Below are positions 36,747-44,790 of a DNA stretch of 64,000 bases, one piece after another. The stretch is from NCBI RefSeq assembly GCF_021654285.1, contig NZ_JAKFZS010000011.1, positions 124,001 through 188,000 on the forward strand. The letters run 5' to 3'. Position numbers and translations under genes: made by a program. The notes below the pieces were generated by a model. That model had not been told where the DNA came from. It did not search any database and worked only from the letters and a program-made list of their open reading frames with translations. The stretch comes from Pseudoalteromonas luteoviolacea. Lineage in GTDB: Bacteria > Pseudomonadota > Gammaproteobacteria > Enterobacterales > Alteromonadaceae. How positions within the stretch are numbered: position 1 is the first letter of the stretch; every line of letters begins with the position of its first letter.

Positions 36747-38444
36747 CTAGCTGCTCGATTCTTCACTGTCCGGAGCAGCTTCCGCTGTACTTTTGAGTTT
36801 ACTGACAACACTCCATGCTTCGAGCATAACAAGGACACTCACCACCAAAACCACAATATCCAGGCCAACCAATAGCCAGTTACCTTTCTCATAGTATTCA
36901 CCCAATTTAATAAGACCGGCAAAAAAGGCCATTAAAATAACAAATATCATGGGGATTAATGTAAATTTTGCGGGTCTGCCAAGCTTGATAAGGTACACAG
37001 AAATGACCAACAAGGTTAAGCTTGCCAGAATTTGGTTGGTCGAACCAAATAAAGGCCAAATGATCATGCCACCGCTGCCAGATGCGCCACCAGCCCCAAA
37101 AGCCAATAACAAACAACACCCTACTGCGACTAAGGTAGCAATAATGCCATTTTTCAAAATAGGGAGTTTATAAATATCACCCCACTCTTGGATAATGTAG
37201 CGCTGCAATCGAACACCTGAGTCCATCGTTGTACCTGCAAACAACACCACCATCACAGCCAGTAATGTAGAAGCTATCTCAGCAGACAGCCCCCAACCTG
37301 TGCTTATCAAGTTTGAGCCTCCCTGAATGAACGCACCGACTGAGCCCGCACCTAAATGGCTATAAATTTCATGCCACTCTTCAGGGGAAACCGCCAGCAT
37401 CACACCACTGACGGCCACCAGCGTGATCAGCGCTAAAGAACCCTCACCAATTGCACCTAAATACCCAACAAATCGCCCGTCGGTTTCTTTATTTAATTGT
37501 TTGGAGCTTGTACCTGAAGACACGATACCATGAAAACCAGATACAGCACCGCATGCAATCGTGACAAACAGTAGCGGAATAATACTAGGGGTATCTATTG
37601 CGGTTTGTGTGTTAAAAGCAGGTGCTGTGATGTCTGGCATTACGACAAATACCGCACCGTATAGAAGAACGAGACCAACCAGCAGTTGCATGCCATTAAT
37701 GAAATCACGGGGTTGAAGTAACATCCAAACTGGTAATAGCGAAGCAACCGCCGCATAGACGAATAAAATTAAGATCCAACTGGCTTTATCTGTTAGCCCA
37801 AACACTTCACTGGGCAGTGCAATCGGCATTCCACTACCTGCATAAATCGTTGCATACAATACCACAACACCGACCAAACAGAGCGGAATTAAAGGCACTT
37901 TACGCTTTAATAGCTGACCAATGATAAGTGCAACGACTATAGCAGCCCAAGCAGGGAAAACAGCATTTGGATTAGCAACAAATGAATTTGCGATCACCAC
38001 ACCAAATACGGCGTTGACCATCAGTAATACCAAAAATACCACAATCATAAACAGTGAACGTGTGCGTTTACCTATAACTGACTCAGACAGTGCCCCCATG
38101 GACTTGCCTTTGTGACGCGCACTGGCCCATAAAGCGCCCATGTCATGCACACCGGCAAAAAAGATAGTACCAAAGACCACCCATAAAACAGCTGGTACCC
38201 AACCCCAATATACGGCAATCGCTGGACCGACGATGGGAGCTGCGCCAGCAACAGATGTGAAATGGTGCCCCCAAAGTACCACTTTATTAGTTGGGACATA
38301 GTCAACACCATCGTTAAATTCATGGGCAGGGGTGACGAAGTTATCGTCCATTTTAAAGATTTTCGTTGCGATAAACTTGGAGTACACAAACCAGCCAAAT
38401 AGCATCCCCAAGATACCAAACAATACTATCATGATAGATTGCAT
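36747..38444 (-). CDS. cstA: CstA-family carbon starvation protein / peptide or pyruvate transporter
   Basis: 565-residue polytopic membrane protein with many hydrophobic helices (at least a dozen visible). Seen: HEFNDGVDYVPTNKVVLWGHHFTSVAGAAPIVGPAIAVYWG, AGVHDMGALWASARHKGKSM and SGFHGIVSSGTSSKQL, all CstA motifs. CstA/BtsT members take up peptides or pyruvate; this one is shorter than E. coli CstA (701 aa). Lies in the minus direction with the aminopeptidase 64 bases downstream, consistent with peptide use, but the separating stem-loop suggests control between them. Confidence 0.9.
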   Translation of the reverse strand: MQSIMIVLFGILGMLFGWFVYSKFIATKIFKMDDNFVTPAHEFNDGVDYVPTNKVVLWGHHFTSVAGAAPIVGPAIAVYWGWVPAVLWVVFGTIFFAGVHDMGALWASARHKGKSMGALSESVIGKRTRSLFMIVVFLVLLMVNAVFGVVIANSFVANPNAVFPAWAAIVVALIIGQLLKRKVPLIPLCLVGVVVLYATIYAGSGMPIALPSEVFGLTDKASWILILFVYAAVASLLPVWMLLQPRDFINGMQLLVGLVLLYGAVFVVMPDITAPAFNTQTAIDTPSIIPLLFVTIACGAVSGFHGIVSSGTSSKQLNKETDGRFVGYLGAIGEGSLALITLVAVSGVMLAVSPEEWHEIYSHLGAGSVGAFIQGGSNLISTGWGLSAEIASTLLAVMVVLFAGTTMDSGVRLQRYIIQEWGDIYKLPILKNGIIATLVAVGCCLLLAFGAGGASGSGGMIIWPLFGSTNQILASLTLLVISVYLIKLGRPAKFTLIPMIFVILMAFFAGLIKLGEYYEKGNWLLVGLDIVVLVVSVLVMLEAWSVVSKLKSTAEAAPDSEESSS

Positions 38445-38554
38445 GGGTTGTCCTCAGTGTTATTGTTGTATTAACACCACTTTAACACGGAAAACTGCAA
38501 TTTCAGTTATATTTTAGTCGCACAGACGGGCAGAGATAAAATGACATCATAGCG

Positions 38555-39610
38555 TCAATTAAATAATCCCATTTGAATTTGATTGCTTGGCGAATCACCC
38601 AACCCAATTTGCACCCCAACTAAACGAACTGGTTTATTGCCATGACGAGCAATCGCTTGCTCTAATAAAGTGCACAAAATATCTGGATCAATATGGCTAC
38701 ATTGGCATTCTTTTGTGGTTTGAGAAAAGTCGTAAAACTTCACTTTAACACCCAACTTTGTGAAGGCACGCTCTGTTTGATACCCTTCACTGCGACGAGT
38801 CAGTTCAGGTATGAGTTTGTCACATAAAATCGACTTTAATTGCGTCAGATCTTGGATATCTTTTTCAAACGTGGTTTCAACCCCCACGGATTTTCGCACA
38901 CGCTCCGTTTCAACACCCCGCTCGTCTATTCCTTGGCACCGTCGCCAAAGCACCCTGCCAAACTTACCAAAGCGATGTGCCATTTCATCCAAGCTTAAGC
39001 CTTTCACATCCTTGCCATGCACTAAGCCACAAGCCAATAATTTTTCATGTGTAACCTTACCCACCCCCGGAATTTTGCGAAGTGGTAGCTCATCGATAAA
39101 CGCATCTACACGCTCTGGCGTGATCACGCACTGCCCATTGGGTTTGTTTTCATCACTGGCTATTTTTGCCAAAAATTTAATTGGCGCTATACCTGCTGAT
39201 GCAGTGAGCCCTGTCTCATTAAAAATATCTTTGCGGATTTGTTCTGCAATTAATGTGGCACTGCCATGAAATGCAGTGCAATCAGTCACGTCAAGATAAG
39301 CCTCATCTAAGGATAAAGGCTCTATCAACGACGTATACCTTGCGAAAATAGCACGAATTTGATGGGATACTTCTTTATAGACCTGCATACGCCCTGGCAC
39401 AATGACAAGCTGAGGACAGAGTTGCTTGGCCTTATAATTAGACATGGCTGAGCGCACACCGTATTGGCGTGCAATGTAATTAGAGGTTGAGAGCACGCCT
39501 CGGTGGCTTCTGCCTCCAATGGCCATTGGCACATTAGCCAACGAAGGGTTGTCGCGCATTTCTACCGCCGCATAAAAACAATCCATATCAATGTGAATGA
39601 ACTTTTTCAC
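38555..39610 (-). CDS. dinB: DNA polymerase IV
   Basis: 351-residue Y-family translesion polymerase. Seen: MKKFIHIDMDCFYAAVEM (catalytic Asp), YIARQYGVRSAM, EPLSLDEAYLDVTD (catalytic Asp/Glu), ASAGIAPIKFLAKIASDENKPNGQ and little-finger regions. Full length for the family. A perfect LexA box (39626-39645) lies 16 bases before the start codon, so it is almost certainly SOS-induced. Confidence 0.97.
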   Translation of the reverse strand: MKKFIHIDMDCFYAAVEMRDNPSLANVPMAIGGRSHRGVLSTSNYIARQYGVRSAMSNYKAKQLCPQLVIVPGRMQVYKEVSHQIRAIFARYTSLIEPLSLDEAYLDVTDCTAFHGSATLIAEQIRKDIFNETGLTASAGIAPIKFLAKIASDENKPNGQCVITPERVDAFIDELPLRKIPGVGKVTHEKLLACGLVHGKDVKGLSLDEMAHRFGKFGRVLWRRCQGIDERGVETERVRKSVGVETTFEKDIQDLTQLKSILCDKLIPELTRRSEGYQTERAFTKLGVKVKFYDFSQTTKECQCSHIDPDILCTLLEQAIARHGNKPVRLVGVQIGLGDSPSNQIQMGLFN

Positions 39611-39625
39611 GAACGCACACCTAAC

Positions 39626-39645
39626 TACTGTTTACTTATACAGTA
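39626..39645 (-). promoter_or_regulatory. LexA (SOS) box upstream of dinB
   Basis: TACTGTTTACTTATACAGTA: perfect CTGT-N8-ACAG with the flanking TA on each side, closely matching the gammaproteobacterial LexA consensus. Positioned 16 bases before the dinB start, where bound LexA would block initiation. Confidence 0.93.
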
Positions 39646-39903
39646 TATTGACAGCTTATATCTCGCTTGTCTACGCTCTGTTCACTCCTTTTGGTTAAGT
39701 ACCACCTTAAGCGCCTTTACTAGACGAAAATAACCTTATTATTTAACATCTTAAAATACACATCAAATAAATGAATGCATTAGGGTCAGCAATCACAAGT
39801 GTCGCTTCAATTAAAGCTTCTTACATAGCTACAAACAGGCTTGGTTTAAAGAAGACGCGCATCAGATTAGTTTGACAGTAAAAGCGGCTTTACCAAAGCT
39901 ATA

Positions 39904-40440
39904 TCAAATACACTTTTTAGTTTCTGGCTTCAAGGTCAGTGTGTACATACTCAGCGCATAAATCGCAGCACATTGGGCTAAAATAACGCATGCGATAAAG
40001 TAGTTTCTAAAATATAGCTTGATGAATGCATTCTCTATTACCCCGTACTTATAGCAAAGCACTTCTACCCAAGTAATAAAATTAACCAATGCCGCTGCTG
40101 CTAATAATTGAAGAAATCGAACTTCATAACGAGACAATATAGCACGCTTAGCCACGCTCAAGAAAAACGCTTGCTGAGTACATCGATAGCAAAATAAGGC
40201 CATTGGATGTCTAAAAACGATAGGCGCCATACACACAAGGCACATAAATACCTCAAAAATATAATAGTGTACTCTCCATGTGATTACTTCATTAAAGGTA
40301 AAGAACTGAAACATTTCAATTATCGCAGAACAGAGAAGAAGCCACCTAGCAAGCGGATCACGCCAACTGATGATGAGGCCAAGAAAAAGTACTACAAATA
40401 CCAAATGGTCGATAATCGTAAAAATAATTATTTCATTCAT
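39904..40440 (-). CDS. Hypothetical multi-pass membrane protein
   Basis: About 178 residues from the ATG at 40440 (MNEIIIFTII); an in-frame ATG at 40503 would add a leader, and no strong ribosome site decides. I count five or six hydrophobic helices (LVFVVLFLGLIIS, WLLLCSAIIEMFQFF, FEVFMCLVCMAPIVF, LLAAAALVNFITWVEVLC, NYFIACVILAQCAAIYALSM) and a short basic tail. No family recognised. Neighbours do not suggest a role: downstream of dinB on the same strand, upstream region faces the aldo/keto reductase. Confidence 0.68.
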   Translation of the reverse strand: MNEIIIFTIIDHLVFVVLFLGLIISWRDPLARWLLLCSAIIEMFQFFTFNEVITWRVHYYIFEVFMCLVCMAPIVFRHPMALFCYRCTQQAFFLSVAKRAILSRYEVRFLQLLAAAALVNFITWVEVLCYKYGVIENAFIKLYFRNYFIACVILAQCAAIYALSMYTLTLKPETKKCI

Positions 40441-40699
40441 ACTTAATACAACAGCTCGCCTTGCAAAGATGATATATAAAATACAATAAGTTACATGTCG
40501 CATTCACACAACCAAAATGTATTTTCACGCAATAAATAAAATACCAGCCAACTTTTTTATCTTCACCAGTGACTCAGTACTCACGCGCCAACAAACACCT
40601 GCACAATAAGAAGAAATGCTCTACACTGCTGGTAGTCGATATAAATCTTAGCGCTGCAATTTAGCAGTGTGAAATTGTCAGATTTTGCAAGGAGTATCT

Positions 40700-41752
40700 A
40701 TGAAGTACAGCCAATTAGGCCACTCACCATTAAAGGTTTCGCGAGTTTGTTTAGGAAGTATGACTTGGGGTTTGCAAAACAATCAGCATGATGCGGATGA
40801 ACAGATTAATTATGCCTTAAGTCAGGGTATTAACTTCATTGATACTGCTGAGATGTATGCTGTCCCCCCTTCGCCCGATACTTATGGAAAAACCGAACAA
40901 ATCATAGGGGACTGGTTAAAACGTCATGAAGAAAAAAGATCTGAAATTGTTTTAGCTACTAAAATCGCCGGAGCTGGACTAAGTTGGGTGCGAGATGGTA
41001 AACCCATAAACAAACAGGCGGTGATCGAAGCTGTAGATCACTCTCTCAAACGATTAAATACAGATTATATTGATGTATACCAGTTACATTGGCCAAACAG
41101 AACATCTCCCCACTTTGGTAAACACTGGCATGGTATGTTAGACCTGCACGCGGTGAGTAAAAAGCAGCAGCTAGACGAAATGAGTGACATTTTAGAAGGT
41201 CTCAAAGCATGCTTTAGCCAAGGCAAAATTCGCCATTGGGGACTATCTAACGAAACCCCTTGGGGTATCAATACCTACCTCAACTTATGTGAGCAACATC
41301 ATATTGAAAAGCCCGTTTCAATTCAAAATGAATTCAATTTACTACACGAAAAAGACTGGCCTTATTTACTAGAGAATTGTGTTAACGAAGACATTGCCTA
41401 CCTGCCATGGTCGCCTTTAGCTGGTGGCCTGCTAACGGGTAAATATTTAGGCGGTGCAAGACCAGATGGCAGCCGCTGGACGTTAATGCAGCGCCATGGC
41501 TTATTCAGAGACACCCAGTATTCACAACAAGCAACAGCTGCATACCAAGAAATTGCTCATGAGCACAACTTAACAACAGCGCAACTGGCGTTAGCTTGGT
41601 GTGATCAAGTCGATGGTGTGACCTCTACCATTATTGGTGCAACATCAATGGCGCAATTAAAAGAGAATATCAGCGCGTTTGATAAACCACTACCTCCAGA
41701 AGCGCTTGCTGAAATTGATACCATCTTAAAAACTTACCCGGTGCCTTTCTAG
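40700..41752 (+). CDS. tas: Tas-like aldo/keto reductase
   Basis: 350 residues from the ATG at 40700 (AAGGAG 6 bases upstream; the TTG at 40685 adds an atypical leader). NADPH-dependent reductase with TIM-barrel: NFIDTAEMYAVPP (catalytic D and Y), IVLATKIAG (Lys), QLHWPNRT (His) and the C-terminal TSTIIGATSMAQLKENI for NADP binding. Pattern matches E. coli Tas over most of its length. Physiological substrate unclear in the family. Unlinked monocistronic gene; the Nudix gene follows 69 bases later. Confidence 0.9.
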   Translation: MKYSQLGHSPLKVSRVCLGSMTWGLQNNQHDADEQINYALSQGINFIDTAEMYAVPPSPDTYGKTEQIIGDWLKRHEEKRSEIVLATKIAGAGLSWVRDGKPINKQAVIEAVDHSLKRLNTDYIDVYQLHWPNRTSPHFGKHWHGMLDLHAVSKKQQLDEMSDILEGLKACFSQGKIRHWGLSNETPWGINTYLNLCEQHHIEKPVSIQNEFNLLHEKDWPYLLENCVNEDIAYLPWSPLAGGLLTGKYLGGARPDGSRWTLMQRHGLFRDTQYSQQATAAYQEIAHEHNLTTAQLALAWCDQVDGVTSTIIGATSMAQLKENISAFDKPLPPEALAEIDTILKTYPVPF

Positions 41753-41821
41753 TCGTCGCACACAACGAGAATGTAAATATGGTACACTCACCAATTTGCA
41801 TTCTCTAACAACAAAGTCATT

Positions 41822-42343
41822 ATGAAGCAACTCAATACCAAACCCGCTGAGGCGTTGCCTGGCAGTCATTTTATTAGGCACGCAGCACGTGCAATCGTCA
41901 CTAAAGATCAAGAAATTTTACTGCTCTACACCGCTAGGTATGATGATTACACTTTGCCAGGAGGCGGTGTTGATGAAGATGAGGATATGGAAGCTGCGCT
42001 TGGCAGAGAGTTGCTAGAAGAAACAGGTGCAAAATCCATTACCCAGATTAAGCCCTATGGTATTTATGAAGAGTTTCAGCGCTGGCACAAACCTGAATTT
42101 GATAATGTACATATTATCTCACACTGCTTCATCGTAGAAATTTGCGGGAACTTCACAGCACCTCAAATGGAAGCGTATGAGCAAGCCAATGGTATGCGAC
42201 CTGTGTGGGTACCAATTCAAGATGCCATCGCACACAATCGAGATACTTTGGCTAATAGTGATAAAAAAGGTCAATCTGTACAAAGAGAATTAACCATCTT
42301 GGAAAACATCGCTAAAGATATCATGAAGTTAAACCTAGGCTAA
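41822..42343 (+). CDS. Nudix hydrolase
   Basis: 173 residues. Nudix box GGGVDEDEDMEAALGRELLEETGAK (about 48-72) keeps G-x5-E-x7-REVxEE-x-G spacing with LREL-type change (RELLEE), so metal binding is expected. Hydrolyses nucleoside-diphosphate-linked compounds; the substrate cannot be assigned. The remaining protein shows no second domain. Downstream of the aldo/keto reductase, separate promoter likely. Confidence 0.88.
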   Translation: MKQLNTKPAEALPGSHFIRHAARAIVTKDQEILLLYTARYDDYTLPGGGVDEDEDMEAALGRELLEETGAKSITQIKPYGIYEEFQRWHKPEFDNVHIISHCFIVEICGNFTAPQMEAYEQANGMRPVWVPIQDAIAHNRDTLANSDKKGQSVQRELTILENIAKDIMKLNLG

Positions 42344-42799
42344 ACCTAATAGCAGCGCGAGCTAGTCCGTTCGCTACAGGAAAACATAGACATTGGCTCG
42401 CAATGTGCCCGAGGCTATCACAAATAATGTATCGTCTCAGTTCATGCCAGTGACGAACTCTTTGATGAGAGTTCGTCACACAAAGAAGTAACATAAAACA
42501 AACACCTCATACCCCACTCAATTATGAGTAATCACCAGGCTCTCCCTTATTTGCATTGCACCGAGATGGTAGATTGTTGAAATAAATAAAAGGCATTGTC
42601 TTTGGAGTATCCTATACCATTTCTCATGTTTTGGGGCCACATGTGCATGTTTGTAATATAAATGTAACAAAAATAACTTGTGACGTCATAATGAATAAGT
42701 GGTTAGACAAATAATCTCAATAAATTTCATTGCTAATTGGTAATTTCAAAATTCTGTTCTAAGTTTTGTGATGGGAGTATCGAAGCTAAGGAGTAGACT
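42344..42799. other. Intergenic region before the chemoreceptor gene
   Basis: No coding frame recognised. It contains a perfect 11-base inverted repeat TGACGAACTCT (42451-42461) / AGAGTTCGTCA (42468-42478) without a U-tract, and a TGACGTCA palindrome near 42682. These may be protein sites or structural remnants. The chemoreceptor start has AAGGAG 7 bases before its ATG. Confidence 0.5.
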
Positions 42800-44641
42800 A
42801 TGACCATACGTCAAACTTTCATTTTACTTTCTTCTCTTGTCATGATCGCACTGTTTTGCATGGTGGGTGTCTTGTGGTATGAAACAAGCCATATAGCGAA
42901 TTTAGGACAGCGACTCGCAACCAGTAAAGAGATCAGTAATGACCTTTTGATGCTCAGACGTCATGAAAAAGACTTTTTGCTTCGCAAGCAACAAAAGTAT
43001 GTCGATAAGTTTGACGCTCGTATCAAACTGATGCGACAAAATATGTCAGTCCTTAGTGGGCAGCTTCCTACTCACTTACAGCAAGCCCTCATTGTCGCCG
43101 AAAAAGACCTGAGCAATTATGAAACCAACTTACGTAACTTAGTCGCACTGGATACAAAGATTGGATTTACCCCTAACCAAGGCCTGCGAGGAGAATTCAA
43201 CCAAGCTGAAATCGCATTGCATGAGTCGCTCACCAATATCGGTGATATCACAGCAATGAGTAAAGCGCTTCGGCTAGTGCTGTTGGAAAATGACTTTCAA
43301 ACGAACCTCAACATGTCGACCAAAAATGAAGTAACCCAGCAGCTGGCAGTAATGAAAGTCTATTTCAATGATCAGTTTAGCGGTGGACAAAATGACCTTA
43401 CTTTATTTGAAAATACGGCGCGTGCACTCACTACCGCCCTGGTTGAGCGAGGGCTAGATGCAAGCTCAGGGCTAAGAGGAGAGCTTAGAGGCAGTATTCA
43501 TAAAGTTGAGAGCACAATGAATCAACTGTCTGGCGATATAGATCAAGGGATCCAGCACGAGCTTATCGCTGCGAAAAATCAAGGCTTGATGCTAGCTGGT
43601 ATCCTAACCGTCATTATCGCTGGGCTATTACTATGGAAAGGTGCGCATATTGTGCAACGACTCAAAGTTGCCAATGCTAATATGGCTACCATTAGCCATG
43701 GCGAAGGGGACCTGACCCACCATATCGAGCTGAGCGGTCGTGATGAAGTCACAGAGTTTGCAGGGTCAGTCAATCAATTTATCGATACAACCGCCGATAT
43801 TGTCAGGGAAATAAAGCATACGGGCGAAACAGTAGAGAGTGGCGCGCATCAATCGGTTGAGGTGACGAAACGCTCACAACAAGCCATCGAAGAGCAAAAA
43901 AATAATACCCATGCCGTGAAGGTGGCGGTCAGTGAGCTAGTGCAAGCCGTTTCTCTGATTGCAGAAAACAGCGTTGCAGTGCAAAACAATGTCAATGAGG
44001 CCGATGAAAATATGGCCCGCGGCTCAGAAATCATGCACAAAGCCCACCACAACATGTCGGAGTTGACGGGGCACATCAACGAAAACAGTAAACTGATGCA
44101 GCAATTATCCTCTGCCAGTGGCGAAATTGAAAGTGTGACTTCAGTCATACGTGGGATCACAGAACAAACCAACTTACTCGCACTTAACGCCGCTATAGAA
44201 GCTGCGCGCGCTGGTGAAAGCGGTCGAGGCTTTGCGGTCGTTGCTGACGAAGTGCGCACACTGGCAAAACGGACTCAAAGCTCTACCGTTGAAATCGAAC
44301 GCATGATCCATGGTCTGCAAAGCTTGGTCCATGATTCAGAGCAAGCAATGCAAACAAGCTTATCTTTAAGTGAACAAATGTACGAAGGGATCACAGATGC
44401 CCAGCAAAGCATGGATGATAACAAACATGCGATGGATAAAATACGCGATATGGTGATCCAAATCGCAGGCGCAACAGAAGAGCAAATGGCAACCGTTCAA
44501 GGGGTAGAAAATGCGGCAGCCAATATCTCTGTATCAGCAGAGCAGCTCTATGTTGACTCTTGCCAAAACTGCAAAAACTGTGAAGCACTTGAATTTGACG
44601 CCCATAAAATGCAGGAGGACGTATCTAAATTCAAAGTATAA
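42800..44641 (+). CDS. Methyl-accepting chemotaxis protein with Cys-rich tail
   Basis: 613 residues. First membrane helix about 5-27; a periplasmic helical domain with heptad-like sequence (about 30-270, four-helix-type ligand module); second helix ([18 protein letters not shown], about 262-279); HAMP; then the signalling hairpin with the absolutely conserved tip [40 protein letters not shown]. It ends with [20 protein letters not shown], so C588, C591 and C594 form C-x2-C-x2-C. No EEQAxxxW-type pentapeptide for CheR docking is present. Ligand unknown. An 11-base stem (44662-44690) lies just downstream. Confidence 0.93.
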   Translation: MTIRQTFILLSSLVMIALFCMVGVLWYETSHIANLGQRLATSKEISNDLLMLRRHEKDFLLRKQQKYVDKFDARIKLMRQNMSVLSGQLPTHLQQALIVAEKDLSNYETNLRNLVALDTKIGFTPNQGLRGEFNQAEIALHESLTNIGDITAMSKALRLVLLENDFQTNLNMSTKNEVTQQLAVMKVYFNDQFSGGQNDLTLFENTARALTTALVERGLDASSGLRGELRGSIHKVESTMNQLSGDIDQGIQHELIAAKNQGLMLAGILTVIIAGLLLWKGAHIVQRLKVANANMATISHGEGDLTHHIELSGRDEVTEFAGSVNQFIDTTADIVREIKHTGETVESGAHQSVEVTKRSQQAIEEQKNNTHAVKVAVSELVQAVSLIAENSVAVQNNVNEADENMARGSEIMHKAHHNMSELTGHINENSKLMQQLSSASGEIESVTSVIRGITEQTNLLALNAAIEAARAGESGRGFAVVADEVRTLAKRTQSSTVEIERMIHGLQSLVHDSEQAMQTSLSLSEQMYEGITDAQQSMDDNKHAMDKIRDMVIQIAGATEEQMATVQGVENAAANISVSAEQLYVDSCQNCKNCEALEFDAHKMQEDVSKFKV

Positions 44642-44661
44642 ATCATCAAACGCCTTACACA

Positions 44662-44690
44662 GCGGCACTTTTGCACCTTAAAAGTGCCGC
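44662..44690 (+). terminator. Stem-loop after the chemoreceptor gene
   Basis: GCGGCACTTTT (44662-44672) pairs with AAAAGTGCCGC (44680-44690), 7-base loop. No U-tract, so Rho- or structure-dependent end, or an mRNA-stabilising hairpin. Confidence 0.55.
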
Positions 44691-44790
44691 GAGATCAAAG
44701 TAATTCTCTTATCTTCTCGAAATATGATGTAAACATGTTACAGTCTTGAGTAAGCATCTCGCTTAATATAGGCAATTCAAAGGAGTAGGC

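Noticed and set aside
39771-39875. 34-codon plus-strand frame between dinB and the membrane protein gene
   Set aside because: No ribosome site and no recognisable features; chance is likely.
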